Assembly: GCF_039614715.1 (NCBI RefSeq) | Contig: NZ_CP154857.1 | Span: forward strand, 2,790,001 to 2,854,000 | From: Microbacterium sp. AZCO | GTDB taxonomy: Bacteria; Actinomycetota; Actinomycetes; Actinomycetales; Microbacteriaceae | Direction of reading: 5' to 3' | DNA length: 64,000 nt | Part shown: positions 8,491 to 17,254 of the stretch, piece after piece | How the letters are laid out: each line of letters begins with the position of its first letter | How positions within the stretch are numbered: position 1 is the stretch's first letter | Notes under the pieces: model-generated | Told to the model about the DNA's origin: nothing | The model's input: only the letters and a program-made list of their open reading frames with translations | Databases searched by the model: none | Program-made: the position numbers and the translations under genes

Positions 8491-9885
8491 GTGGACCAGA
8501 CCCTTCCCGCGCGAACGGACGTCGCGCGCTCAGCAGTGCGGAAGGTGGCGTGGCGCCTCGTTCCGTTCGTGGCGCTGATGTTCTTCATCAACTACCTCGA
8601 CCGCACGGCGATCGGATTCGCCGCCCCCAACGGCATGAACGAAGACCTCGGCCTCAGCGCGGCTCAGTTCGGCTTCGCGTCGGGCGTCTTCTTCATCGGC
8701 TACATCCTGCTGGAGGTGCCCTCGAACCTCGCCCTGCACCGCTTCGGCGCACGCCGCTGGCTCTCGCGCATCATGGTGAGCTGGGGCATCGTCGCGCTGC
8801 TGTTCACGTGGGTGCAGAACTTCGAACAGCTCGTCTTCCTGCGCTTCCTCCTCGGCGTCGCGGAGGCGGGCTTCTTCCCGGGCGCCATCCTCTTCCTGAG
8901 CCTCTGGGTGCCGTCGCAGTACCGCAGCCGCATCCTGATGCTCTTCTACCTGGCGCAGCCCCTCACGACGGTCATCGGCGCCCCGCTCGCCGGCTGGCTC
9001 ATCCAGCAGGAGGTCGGCGGCCTCGAGGGCTGGCGCTTCATGTTCCTCGGCGTCGCGATCCCCGCGATCGTCGTGGGTGTCATCGCCTGGTTCTACCTCA
9101 AGGACAAGCCGAAGGACGCCGGGTGGCTGACGCCCGATGAGCAGGTCTGGCTCACCGACGCCCTCGAGAGCGAGCGCAAGACCACCGAGGCCCGCGAGAA
9201 GCACGTGTCGGTGCGCTTCGCCTTCAGGAGCGGACGCGTGTGGGTGCTGTCGTTCATCTACTTCGGCTTCATCTTCGGCCTGTACGCCCTGGCGTTCTTC
9301 CTGCCGACGATCATCGACGGATTCCAGGCGCAGTCCGGTGTGACCTTCGACTTCCTCCAGAAGGGTCTCATCACGGCGATCCCCTACCTGCCGGCCGCGA
9401 TCATCATGTTCTTCTGGGCGCGGGATGCCTCCAAGCGGGGCCTCAAGACGTGGCACATCGCGATCCCGGCGCTGGTCGGCGGCATCAGCATCCCGATCGC
9501 CCTCCTGGCGGGGTCGCCCGTCGCGACGATGGCGATCATCACGATCACGGCCTCGGCGATCTTCGCTGCTCTGCCCAACTTCTGGACGCTCCCGACGCGC
9601 TTCCTGACGGGCGCCGCCGCGGCCGCGGGCGTCGCGCTCATCAACACGATCGGCAACCTGGCCGGCTTCAGCGCGCCGTACATCACCGGCGCCGTCCACG
9701 ACTGGACGGGCGGCTACGAGGTCCCGATGTTCATCGTCGGATTCTTCATGCTCCTCTCGGCCGCGCTCATGCTGCTCCTCGCCCGCAGCAACCGCATCGC
9801 GCCGGTCGAGCGGATCGTCGACGAGCAGGCGGGCACCGACGCGCACGTCGAGGTCGCCGAGACCAAGGAGGCCGGACAGCGATGA
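8491..9885 (+). CDS. MFS transporter, anion:cation symporter (ACS) type
   Basis: A 464-residue, 12-helix major facilitator. The N-terminal helix motif FINYLDRTAIGFAAP and the later GYILLEVPSNLALHRFGARR are typical of the ACS family, which imports organic anions such as sugar acids (glucarate, galactonate, tartrate) with protons. The GTG at 8491 has CGGAG five bases upstream; the longer reading frame would start inside the promoter. It is the first gene of the operon and overlaps the kinase gene by ATGA, so it is the likely importer of D-apionate or a related branched sugar acid (inference). Confidence 0.9.
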   Translation: MDQTLPARTDVARSAVRKVAWRLVPFVALMFFINYLDRTAIGFAAPNGMNEDLGLSAAQFGFASGVFFIGYILLEVPSNLALHRFGARRWLSRIMVSWGIVALLFTWVQNFEQLVFLRFLLGVAEAGFFPGAILFLSLWVPSQYRSRILMLFYLAQPLTTVIGAPLAGWLIQQEVGGLEGWRFMFLGVAIPAIVVGVIAWFYLKDKPKDAGWLTPDEQVWLTDALESERKTTEAREKHVSVRFAFRSGRVWVLSFIYFGFIFGLYALAFFLPTIIDGFQAQSGVTFDFLQKGLITAIPYLPAAIIMFFWARDASKRGLKTWHIAIPALVGGISIPIALLAGSPVATMAIITITASAIFAALPNFWTLPTRFLTGAAAAAGVALINTIGNLAGFSAPYITGAVHDWTGGYEVPMFIVGFFMLLSAALMLLLARSNRIAPVERIVDEQAGTDAHVEVAETKEAGQR

Positions 9886-11639
9886 CCCGGCTCTGGAACG
9901 AGCCGTCCGCCTTCGCGGACGAGATGATCGACGGCTTCGTCGCGGCGAACGGCCGCTACGTGCGCCGTGTGCAGGGCGGCGTCGTGCGGTCGACGGTGTC
10001 GCCCGAGGGCCAGGTGGCGGTGGTCATCGGCGGCGGCTCGGGCCACTACCCCGCCTTCGGCGGGCTCGTCGGACCGGGCCTCGCGCACGGTGCGGCGATG
10101 GGGAACCTCTTCGCCTCGCCGTCGACGCAGCAGATCGTGTCGGTCGCCCAGGCGGCCGACAACGGCGGCGGCGTGTTCTTCAGCTACGGCAACTACGCCG
10201 GCGACGTGCTCAACTTCGACGCCGCGCAGGACAGACTGCGCGCCGAGGGCATCGCGTGCGAGACGGTCACGGTCACCGACGACATCTACAGCGCCCCCGT
10301 CGACGAGAAGCACCGGCGGCGCGGCATCGCGGGCGACCTCACGGTGTTCCGGGCCGCGTCGGCCGCGGCCGAAGCGGGGTACGACCTCGCGGAGGTCACG
10401 CGCGTCGGGCGCCTCGCGAACGAGCGCACGCGCTCCTTCGGCGTCGCTTTCACGGGCTGCACGCTGCCCGGCGCCGAGCAGCCGCTGTTCACGGTGCCCG
10501 AGGGGCGCATGGCGATCGGCCTCGGCATCCACGGTGAGCCGGGCATCGATGAGACGGAGATCCCCACAGCCGACGGCCTCGCGGAGCTGCTCGTCGAGCG
10601 GCTCCTCACCGAGCTCCCCGACGGCGTCGACGCGCCCGACGGGGCGCGCGTCGTGCCCGTGCTCAACGGGCTGGGATCGGTCAAGTACGAAGAGCTCTTC
10701 GTCATCTACCGCCGCGTCGCGCAGCTGCTCGAGGCGAAGGGCATCGAGCTCGTCGACCCCCATGTCGGCGAGTACTGCACGAGCTTCGACATGGCCGGCG
10801 TCTCGCTGACCCTGTTCTGGCTCGACGACGAGCTCGCCTCCCTGTGGGAGACCCCGGTCGACACTCCCGCATACCGCCGCGGATCGGTCGCACCGCAGCG
10901 GATCCGGGATGCCTCCGCCGCCGTCGCCGCCGACATCGAGGCCGTCCCGCCGGCCGACGACGAATCCCGCGCCGTCGCGCAGACCGTCGTCGCCGCGCTC
11001 GAGACGATCGTCCGGACGATCGACGAGCACGTCGAGGAGCTCGGCCGCATCGACGCGATCGCGGGAGACGGCGACCACGGCATCGGCATGCAGCGCGGTT
11101 CGCACGCGGCCCTCGCCGCCGCGCGCACGGCCGCTCTCGCCGGAGCCGGCGCGGCCACGACCCTCGCGCGAGCCGCCGACGGCTGGTCGGACAAGGCCGG
11201 CGGCACGTCGGGCGCGCTGTGGGGCGTCATCCTCTCCTCCGTCGCCGGCGCGCTCGGCGACGAGGGCCGGCCCGCGGCGGCCGCTGTCGCGTCCGGTGTG
11301 GCGGCGGGATCCACCGGCGTCATGGCGTACGGCAAGGCCGAGGTCGGCGACAAGACGATGGTCGACGCGCTCGTGCCGTTCTCCTCGACCCTCACGCAGC
11401 AGATCGACGCCGGCGCCCGCCTCGCCGACGCCTGGACGGTCGCCGCCGAGGCAGCCACCCGTGCCGCCCGCGCGACCGCCGATCTCCTCCCGCGCATGGG
11501 GCGCGCCCGCACGCACGGGCAGAACAGCGTCGGCACGCCCGACCCGGGCGCCGTCTCGCTCGCCCTCATCGCGACCGAGGTCGCGGCCGACCTCAGGACG
11601 GCCGCGGCAGACCCCGCACAGACCCTCGAAAGGAACTGA
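9882..11639 (+). CDS. lerK: Fused DhaK-DhaL kinase, probable L-erythrulose 1-kinase
   Basis: A 585-residue ATP-dependent kinase of the dihydroxyacetone kinase family with DhaK (about 1-330) joined to DhaL (about 370-580). His217 in LGIHGEPGI is the residue that binds the ketose covalently. The DhaL nucleotide/Mg site is [10 protein letters not shown], and [19 protein letters not shown] is conserved. On sequence alone it could be dihydroxyacetone kinase. Its place directly before RpiB-like and TIM-like genes matches the lerK-derI-lerI set known from tetritol and apionate catabolism, where it makes L-erythrulose 1-phosphate. The assignment to tetrulose is inference from context. Confidence 0.88.
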   Translation: MTRLWNEPSAFADEMIDGFVAANGRYVRRVQGGVVRSTVSPEGQVAVVIGGGSGHYPAFGGLVGPGLAHGAAMGNLFASPSTQQIVSVAQAADNGGGVFFSYGNYAGDVLNFDAAQDRLRAEGIACETVTVTDDIYSAPVDEKHRRRGIAGDLTVFRAASAAAEAGYDLAEVTRVGRLANERTRSFGVAFTGCTLPGAEQPLFTVPEGRMAIGLGIHGEPGIDETEIPTADGLAELLVERLLTELPDGVDAPDGARVVPVLNGLGSVKYEELFVIYRRVAQLLEAKGIELVDPHVGEYCTSFDMAGVSLTLFWLDDELASLWETPVDTPAYRRGSVAPQRIRDASAAVAADIEAVPPADDESRAVAQTVVAALETIVRTIDEHVEELGRIDAIAGDGDHGIGMQRGSHAALAAARTAALAGAGAATTLARAADGWSDKAGGTSGALWGVILSSVAGALGDEGRPAAAAVASGVAAGSTGVMAYGKAEVGDKTMVDALVPFSSTLTQQIDAGARLADAWTVAAEAATRAARATADLLPRMGRARTHGQNSVGTPDPGAVSLALIATEVAADLRTAAADPAQTLERN

Positions 11640-11640
11640 C

Positions 11641-12111
11641 ATGACCGAACCCCTCCGCATCGTCGTCGGAAGCGACGACGCCGGCTTCGAGTACAAGGAA
11701 GCCCTCAAGAAGGACCTCGAGAGCAACCCGGGCGTCGCATCGGTCGTCGATGTGGGCGTCGGCAGCGACGGCCACACGCCGTATCCGAAGGTCGCGATCG
11801 AGGCCGCGCAGCGCGTCGCCGACGGCGAGGCCGACCGCGCCCTGCTCATCTGCGGCACGGGCCTCGGCGTCGCGATCTCGGCGAACAAGGTGCCCGGCAT
11901 CCGCGCCGTGACGGCCCACGACAGCTACTCGGTCGAGCGCAGCGTGCTCTCCAACGACGCGCAGGTGCTCACGATGGGTCAGCGGGTCGTCGGCCTCGAG
12001 CTCGCCCGCCGCCTCGTGCGCGAGTGGCTCACCTACCGCTTCGACCCAACGTCCGCCTCCGCCGAGAAGGTCGCCGTCATCGACCAGTTCGAGACGACGG
12101 GATCCTGCTGA
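11641..12111 (+). CDS. derI: RpiB/LacAB-family isomerase, probable D-erythrulose 4-phosphate isomerase
   Basis: A 156-residue RpiB-fold isomerase. Cys71 in [16 protein letters not shown] is the catalytic base, Asp12-Asp13 in [10 protein letters not shown] sits at the sugar ring-opening site, and [11 protein letters not shown] contributes the phosphate pocket. It starts one base after lerK and shares one base with the next start (TGATG). In this context it would convert D-erythrulose 4-phosphate to D-erythrose 4-phosphate, delivering carbon to the pentose phosphate pathway. Ribose 5-phosphate isomerase B is the alternative reading. Confidence 0.88.
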   Translation: MTEPLRIVVGSDDAGFEYKEALKKDLESNPGVASVVDVGVGSDGHTPYPKVAIEAAQRVADGEADRALLICGTGLGVAISANKVPGIRAVTAHDSYSVERSVLSNDAQVLTMGQRVVGLELARRLVREWLTYRFDPTSASAEKVAVIDQFETTGSC

Positions 12112-12968
12112 TGGCCGAGGTCACGGTCGGGGTGAGCCTGAAGACCTACTTCGGGCATGAGCGGGCGCGTGCGTGGTTCGCCGATGTGGCACACCGCACG
12201 TCCGCGCACCCCGCCGTGACCGATGGGTCCGTGCGGTTCTTCGTGATCCCGACGTACCTGCAGATCCCCGCGGCCCTCACCGCCTTCCAGGGCACGCCCG
12301 TGCTCATCGGCGCCCAGGACGTCTCGGCGTTCGAGCCGGGCGCCTACACGGGCGAGGTCACCGCGGCGGAGCTCGTCGAGGCCGGTGTCCGCGTCGCCGA
12401 GGTCGGGCACGCCGAGCGCCGCCGCCTCTTCGGCGAGACCGACGAGGTGGTCGCCGCCAAGGCGGCCGCCGCCCTGCGCCACGGCCTCGCACCCGTGCTC
12501 TGCATCGGCGAGTCCGAGCGCGGTGCGGGACGGGATGCCGCGGCCGCGACCGTCGCTCAGCTCGACGCCGACCTCGCCGGCGCGCCGGCGGGGCCCGTCA
12601 TCGTCGCGTACGAGCCCGTCTGGGCGATCGGCGCGCCCGAGCCGGCTCCGGCCGAGCACATCGTCGCCGTCGCACGCGCGCTGAGGGAGGCACTCGACGC
12701 GCGTCCGGACCGCGCCGGCAGCGTCGTGATCTACGGCGGCTCCGCGGGGCCGGGCCTCCTGACCGAGCTCGGCGATGCCGTCGACGGCCTCTTCCTCGGC
12801 CGGTTCGCGCACGACGTCGACAACCTCCTCGCCGTCCTCGACGAGGCCGCCGCCCGCGCGGGCCTCCCCGCCTCGACAAGCTCGGCGACCGCAGTTCAGG
12901 CAACCCCTCCCCCGGTCCCCGAGCCTGTCGAGGGGTCGAGCAGAACCGACGAGGCAGGTCCGGCATGA
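12111..12968 (+). CDS. lerI: Triosephosphate-isomerase-like protein, probable L-erythrulose 1-phosphate isomerase
   Basis: A TIM-barrel isomerase with the full TIM catalytic set: Lys11 (SLKTYF in place of the usual NWKMN), His100 (VGHAERR) and Glu168 (VAYEPVWAIG), plus YGGSAGPG for phosphate. The altered Lys motif fits paralogues with a different substrate rather than glycolytic TpiA. It should turn L-erythrulose 1-phosphate into D-erythrulose 4-phosphate. The last ~35 residues (from PASTSSATAV) are encoded by two copies of the dispersed palindromic repeat and lie outside the TIM fold, a read-through extension. The stop overlaps the next start (ATGA). Confidence 0.88.
   Translation: MAEVTVGVSLKTYFGHERARAWFADVAHRTSAHPAVTDGSVRFFVIPTYLQIPAALTAFQGTPVLIGAQDVSAFEPGAYTGEVTAAELVEAGVRVAEVGHAERRRLFGETDEVVAAKAAAALRHGLAPVLCIGESERGAGRDAAAATVAQLDADLAGAPAGPVIVAYEPVWAIGAPEPAPAEHIVAVARALREALDARPDRAGSVVIYGGSAGPGLLTELGDAVDGLFLGRFAHDVDNLLAVLDEAAARAGLPASTSSATAVQATPPPVPEPVEGSSRTDEAGPA
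12871..12940. repeat. Dispersed palindromic repeat, inverted pair
   Basis: CCTCGACAAGCTCGGCGACC at 12871-12890 and the opposite-orientation copy at 12913-12940 (core CCCCGAGCCTGTCGAGGGG). The pair lies inside the 3' end of the lerI reading frame and can fold into a hairpin just before the oiaC start. Confidence 0.8.
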
Positions 12969-13759
12969 TCGGCCTCGGGACGTACGCGTTCTTCTGGCAG
13001 CACTCCGACCGGGTGCCGGAGCCGCTGAGCCTGCAGGGGGCCTTCGAGGCGACCCGTGAACTGGGCGTCGACCTGTTCCAGATCTGCGACTTCGCGCCCC
13101 TCGACGCGATGACCGACGCCGAGATCGCCGATGCGGCGGCGGCGGCACGCGACCTGGGCCTTGCCGTCCAGCTCGGCACGAAGGGCATCGAGCCCGAGCG
13201 CCTCGCTCGCTACCTCCGCCTCGCCGAGGCGTTCGACGCCCGGCTGGTCCGCAGCATGCTGTACGGCCCCGAGTCGCGACCGACGCTCACCGAGGCATCC
13301 GTCTGGCTCCGCGAAGCCCTCCCCGCCTTCGAGGCCGCCGGCGTCACGCTCGCGCTCGAGACCTACGAGCAGGTCGCGACGGCCGACCTCGTGTCGCTCG
13401 TCGAGTCGTTCGGCAGCCCCCAGCTCGGCATCTGCCTCGACCCGGCGAACGTCGTCGCGCGCCTCGAACTCCCCCGCGACTGCGTCGAGCTCGCCGCCGA
13501 CGTCGTCGCGAACGTGCACGTCAAGGACTTCGCCTTCGCCCGTCAGCCGGGCTGGGTGGGCTTCACCTACAGCGGCGCGCGCATGGGCGACGGCCTGCAC
13601 GACTACTCGCACCTGCTCGAGACCGTGCGTCCGCGCGATCGCGGCATCGACGAGATCGTCGAGCACTGGCTGCCCTGGCAGGGCGACCACGAGACCACCA
13701 TCCGAACCGAGCGGGAATGGACCCGCACCACCATCGAACACCTGAGGAGCACACCATGA
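12965..13759 (+). CDS. oiaC: Sugar isomerase/epimerase-fold TIM barrel, probable 3-oxo-isoapionate decarboxylase
   Basis: A 264-residue AP-endonuclease-2/sugar phosphate isomerase TIM barrel. Metal ligands are placed as in the family: Glu in ALETYEQV, Asp in GICLDPANV, His and Lys in NVHVKDF, and a C-terminal Glu in GIDEIVEH. By itself it would only be called a xylose isomerase-like protein. Because apnO and apnL are in the same operon and the L-erythrulose genes precede it, I assign the step 3-oxo-isoapionate to L-erythrulose plus CO2. It overlaps both neighbours by 4 bases, indicating translational coupling. Confidence 0.8.
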   Translation: MIGLGTYAFFWQHSDRVPEPLSLQGAFEATRELGVDLFQICDFAPLDAMTDAEIADAAAAARDLGLAVQLGTKGIEPERLARYLRLAEAFDARLVRSMLYGPESRPTLTEASVWLREALPAFEAAGVTLALETYEQVATADLVSLVESFGSPQLGICLDPANVVARLELPRDCVELAADVVANVHVKDFAFARQPGWVGFTYSGARMGDGLHDYSHLLETVRPRDRGIDEIVEHWLPWQGDHETTIRTEREWTRTTIEHLRSTP

Positions 13760-14655
13760 CAATCGACGCTTCGACAAGCTCAGCGACCCCGACCGGGACC
13801 CGAACCGAGAGCTACAAGATCGCCGTCGTCGGCGCGGGCGGGAAGATGGGCATGCGCGTGTCCAACAACCTCGTGAAGACCGACCACACGGTCTGGTACG
13901 TCGAGAACTCGCCCGCCGGGCAGCAGCGCACGCTCGACGCCGGACGCGAACTGACGGATGCCGCGACCGCCGTCGCCGACGCCGATATCGTCGTGCTCGC
14001 CGTGCCCGACCTCGCCCTCGGGCCCGTCACGGCCGACCTCGTGCCGCAGCTGAAGTCCGGCGCGATCGTGCTGACGCTCGACCCCGCCGCCGCCTACGCG
14101 GGTCTCCTCACGACGCGCGACGACGTCGTGCAGGCCGTCGCGCACCCCTGCCACCCCTCGGTGTTCCTCGAGCGCACGACGAAGGAGGAGTGGGCCGACA
14201 CGTTCGGCGGCATCGCCGCGCCGCAGGACGCGATCGCGGCCGTCGAGAGCGACGACCCCGCGCACAAGGCGATCGTCGAGGCGACGGTCCGCGCCATCTA
14301 CGCGCCCGTCATCGACGTGCACTTCGTCACGGTCAAGCAGCTCGCGCAGCTCGAGCCGACCCTCGTCGAGACCGTCGCCTGCATGATCGGCGCCCTGCTC
14401 AACGAGGCCCTCGACGAGGCGATCCACACGATGGGCGTCCCCGAGGCGGCGGCGCGCAGCATCCTGTACGGCCACACGCAGGTGGCTCTCGCCAACGGCC
14501 TGCGCGGCGACAACCCGTTCAGCGACGCCTGCCTCATCGCGATGGACTACGGTCGCGAGAGCATCATCAAGGAGGACTGGAAGAAGATCTTCCGCGACGA
14601 CGAGCTCGACAGGAACCTCGCGCGCATGCTGCACCTCGACCACATCGAGCGCTGA
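13756..14655 (+). CDS. apnO: Phosphogluconate dehydrogenase-like protein, probable D-apionate oxidoisomerase
   Basis: A 299-residue protein with an N-terminal Rossmann domain (VVGAGGKMGMRVSNNL, about 24-39) and the PGDH_C-type C-terminal domain. The diagnostic AHPCHPSVF (about 129-137), FGGIAAPQDAI and the KEDWKKIF end are present. ApnO proteins of this family oxidise D-apionate with NAD and rearrange it to 3-oxo-isoapionate. The ATG at 13756 has GAGGAG upstream. The first ~18 residues (TIDASTSSATPTGTRTE) come from a copy of the dispersed repeat and precede the fold, so the native start may once have been nearer SYKIAVVG. Confidence 0.82.
   Translation: MTIDASTSSATPTGTRTESYKIAVVGAGGKMGMRVSNNLVKTDHTVWYVENSPAGQQRTLDAGRELTDAATAVADADIVVLAVPDLALGPVTADLVPQLKSGAIVLTLDPAAAYAGLLTTRDDVVQAVAHPCHPSVFLERTTKEEWADTFGGIAAPQDAIAAVESDDPAHKAIVEATVRAIYAPVIDVHFVTVKQLAQLEPTLVETVACMIGALLNEALDEAIHTMGVPEAAARSILYGHTQVALANGLRGDNPFSDACLIAMDYGRESIIKEDWKKIFRDDELDRNLARMLHLDHIER
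13764..13788 (+). repeat. Dispersed palindromic repeat inside the 5' end of apnO
   Basis: A 25-base copy of the second repeat form (CGACGCTTCGACAAGCTC followed by AGCGACC). It is identical to the copy at 22508-22532 and is translated as part of the ApnO N-terminus. Confidence 0.8.
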
Positions 14656-14684
14656 TCTCGCGCACGCGGCCGAAGGGAAGAGAC

Positions 14685-15440
14685 ATGGGACAGCTTGACG
14701 GCAAGACCGCCCTGATCACCGGCGGGGCTCTCGGCATCGGCCTCGCCGTGGCGCAGCGCTTCGCGCGCGAAGGCGCGCGGGTCGTGATCGCCGACCGCAA
14801 CGGCGAGGGGGCTGCGGCCGCCGCCGCCGGGATCGGCGCGAACGCCCGCGCCGTGACGATGGACATCTCGGACGAGGCCGCCGTCGAGGCGGCGTTCGCC
14901 GAGCTCGAAGCCGACGGCTGGGTGCCCGACGTCGTCGTCGCGAACGCGGGCGTGCAGCTCTTCGGGCAGGACGCGCAGGCGGCCGACCTCGACCTCGACG
15001 TCTGGCGCCGCACGATCGACATCAACCTGACGGGCACGTTCCTCACGGTCAAGCACGCCGTGCGCTCGATGCTGCCCCGGGGCGGCGGGTCGATCATCCT
15101 GACCGGCAGCCCGACTGGCGTCAACGGCGAGGGCAAGGACTTCACGGCCTACAGCGCGTCCAAGGCCGGCATCCACGGCCTCGGACGCACCGTGGCCGCG
15201 GCATATGCCTCGAAGGGAATCCGCGTCAACACCGTGCAGCCCGCCTACACCGAGACCCCGCTCGTCGCAGCGATCAGCGAAGACCCGGAGTCTCGCGCCG
15301 CGATCATCAGCCGCATCCCGATCGGCCGCGCCGGGACCCCCGACGACGTCGCGGGCATCATGGTCTACCTGGCGAGCGACGACGGCTCGTTCGCGACCGG
15401 AGCGGTGTTCCAGGTCGACGGCGGCATGACCTCGCTCTGA
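14685..15440 (+). CDS. Short-chain dehydrogenase/reductase, candidate D-apiose or apiitol dehydrogenase
   Basis: A 251-residue classical SDR: TGGALGIG cofactor loop (about 12-19), Asp37 in IADRN after beta-2 suggesting NAD preference, NAG at 87-89, Ser142, Tyr156 and Lys160 (YSASK). It lies between apnO and apnL with a good ribosome site (GAAGGGAAGAG). Known bacterial D-apiose dehydrogenases that feed this pathway are Gfo/Idh proteins and none is in this operon, so this SDR may make D-apionolactone from D-apiose. That role is inference; another polyol or sugar could be the substrate. Confidence 0.85.
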   Translation: MGQLDGKTALITGGALGIGLAVAQRFAREGARVVIADRNGEGAAAAAAGIGANARAVTMDISDEAAVEAAFAELEADGWVPDVVVANAGVQLFGQDAQAADLDLDVWRRTIDINLTGTFLTVKHAVRSMLPRGGGSIILTGSPTGVNGEGKDFTAYSASKAGIHGLGRTVAAAYASKGIRVNTVQPAYTETPLVAAISEDPESRAAIISRIPIGRAGTPDDVAGIMVYLASDDGSFATGAVFQVDGGMTSL

Positions 15441-15441
15441 C

Positions 15442-17154
15442 ATGACCGACGCCTGGCATGCATCTCACGGCCCGTCCCGCCTCTGGCGGGGCGGGCCGTG
15501 GGCGCTCGAGCTCCGCGACGACGAGCTCGCCGACCTGACCTTCGACGGGCGTCGGGTGCTCCGCAGCATCCGCGCCGTCGTCCGCGACCGCGACTGGAAC
15601 ACCGCCGAGTGGGTCCTCGAGCAGGTCGCCTCCGACGACTCGACCCTCGAACTCCTCCTCCACAGCGACGGCTACGGCGCCGAGCTCCGCGGCACCGTCC
15701 GCGTCGACGTCTCCGGCGACCTGCTGGTCGTGAGCTTCGACGCCGTCTCGACGACGCCGTTCGAGACGAACCGCACGGGGCTCGTCGTGCTGCACCCGCC
15801 CCAGATCGCCGGAGCGCCGCTCGCGATCACGCACAGCGATGCCTCGGTCGAGGCATCCACCTTCCCCCGGAGCATCAGCCCGCACCAGCCCGCCGACGAC
15901 ATCGCGGGCCTCGCGTGGCACGACGACGGTCTCGAGGTCGACGTGCGCTTCACGGGCGACGTGTTCGAGATGGAGGATCAGCGCAACTGGACGGATGCCT
16001 CGTACAAGACCTACAGCCGCCCGCTCGCGCTGCCGTTCCCCTACGCGCTGGCGGCCGGCGACCGCGTGCGGCAGTCCATCGCCGTGCGCGTCGCGCCGTT
16101 GTCGCCGCCCGATCGCGTAACGGATCGGGACCGGCTCGTCCTCGCGGGCGGCGGGGCGTTCCCCGCGATCTCCGTCGGGGCCTCGACGGCTCCCGACCCC
16201 GCTCCCCCGCTCGTTCCGATCGGCCAGGCGCTCCTCGTCGAGCTCGACCTGGCGGCGCCCAACCGGCACGCGGCGCTGGCGCGGGCCGCGGCATCCGGTC
16301 GTCCGCTCGACGTGCGGCTCGTCCTGGACCCGCTCCGCCCGGACGCGCTCGACGACCTGGTCGTCCGGCTGTCCGGACTCCCCGTCGTGCGACTCGGCGC
16401 CTTCGATCCCCACACGCACGTGACGGACCGGGATGCCTCAGCCGCCGTCCGCGCGGCGGCAGCGCGGGCGGGCCTCGACGTCGCGATCGTCGGAGGTGCG
16501 CGCTCGCACTTCACCGAACTCAATCGCGAGCAGGACAGCATCGCGGACGACGTCGACGGCGTCGTGTTCAGCGTCACTCCGCTCTTCCACAGCCGCACGA
16601 CCGAGCAGCTCATCGAGGCGGTCGGGATGCAGCGGCTCGTCGCGGAGCAGGCGGTGCGGATCGCGCGCGGCACGCCCGTGCACGTCGGACCCGTGACGCT
16701 GCGACCGAGGTTCAACAACGTCGCGACGGTGCTCCCCGCGCCACCCCCGCAGACCGACCTCTCACTCGGCTACGGCGCGCACTTCGCCGACACCGAGGAC
16801 GAGCGGCAGGATGCCCCGCAGCTCGCCGCCTGGACCATCGCGAGCGCGGCGGCTCTGGCGGTGCCGGGAGTCGCGTCGGTCGCCTACTTCGAGGAGTGGG
16901 GCCCGCGCGGCGTCGTCCGGGCGGACGGGACGGAGCGGCCCGCCGCCGCGGCGCTCCGCGCTCTCGCCGCGCTGTCGGGTCTGCCGGCCGAGTCGGCGGC
17001 GAGTCCGGACGGGCTCGTGTGGGCCGTCAAGGGCGGCGGGACGCTGCTGCTGGCGAACCTCGACCGGGACGATCGCGAGCCGACCGTCGTCGTCGACGGC
17101 GAGGAACGGACGGCCTCGCTGCCCGCCGGGGGCTGGGTGTCACTCGAGGTCTGA
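15442..17154 (+). CDS. apnL: Probable D-apionate lactonase (ApnL family)
   Basis: A 570-residue cytoplasmic protein with an N-terminal beta domain (about 1-210) and a TIM-barrel-like region (about 220-490), ending in a small beta domain. The block FEMEDQRNWTDASYKTY (about 174-190) is the strongest conserved feature, and FDPHTHVTDRD, FSVTPLFHSRTTEQ and VGPVTLRPRFN line the barrel. ApnL enzymes hydrolyse D-apionolactone to D-apionate. An unannotated glycosidase-like protein would be the fallback name. It is the last gene of the operon and is followed by two tandem dispersed repeats that may end transcription. Confidence 0.78.
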   Translation: MTDAWHASHGPSRLWRGGPWALELRDDELADLTFDGRRVLRSIRAVVRDRDWNTAEWVLEQVASDDSTLELLLHSDGYGAELRGTVRVDVSGDLLVVSFDAVSTTPFETNRTGLVVLHPPQIAGAPLAITHSDASVEASTFPRSISPHQPADDIAGLAWHDDGLEVDVRFTGDVFEMEDQRNWTDASYKTYSRPLALPFPYALAAGDRVRQSIAVRVAPLSPPDRVTDRDRLVLAGGGAFPAISVGASTAPDPAPPLVPIGQALLVELDLAAPNRHAALARAAASGRPLDVRLVLDPLRPDALDDLVVRLSGLPVVRLGAFDPHTHVTDRDASAAVRAAAARAGLDVAIVGGARSHFTELNREQDSIADDVDGVVFSVTPLFHSRTTEQLIEAVGMQRLVAEQAVRIARGTPVHVGPVTLRPRFNNVATVLPAPPPQTDLSLGYGAHFADTEDERQDAPQLAAWTIASAAALAVPGVASVAYFEEWGPRGVVRADGTERPAAAALRALAALSGLPAESAASPDGLVWAVKGGGTLLLANLDRDDREPTVVVDGEERTASLPAGGWVSLEV

Positions 17155-17173
17155 CGCTTCTCGCAGGCTCGGC

Positions 17174-17222
17174 TCGACCCCTCGACAAGCTCGGGGACCA
17201 CCCCTCGACAAGCTCGTGGACC
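17174..17222. repeat. Tandem copies of dispersed palindromic repeat
   Basis: Two direct copies (17174-17199 and 17200-17222) of ACCCCTCGACAAGCTCGGGG or a near variant, lying between the convergent apnL and epimerase genes. Their position suggests a terminator role. Confidence 0.8.
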
Positions 17223-17254
17223 ACCGCGCGGGAAGGGCGGGGACCCCGCGGGTG

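Noticed and set aside
9882..12111. Glycerol/dihydroxyacetone utilisation operon
   Set aside because: The DAK-type kinase, RpiB-like and TIM-like genes are followed by OiaC-, ApnO- and ApnL-like genes, and no glycerol dehydrogenase is present. The L-erythrulose reading explains all of them together.
12111..12968. Housekeeping triosephosphate isomerase
   Set aside because: The NWKMN motif is changed to SLKTYF and the gene is not with gap and pgk; it belongs to a catabolic operon.
13756..14655. 6-phosphogluconate dehydrogenase of the pentose phosphate pathway
   Set aside because: It is too short (299 residues) and has the PGDH_C-type HPCHP domain rather than the classical 6PGD C-terminal domain.
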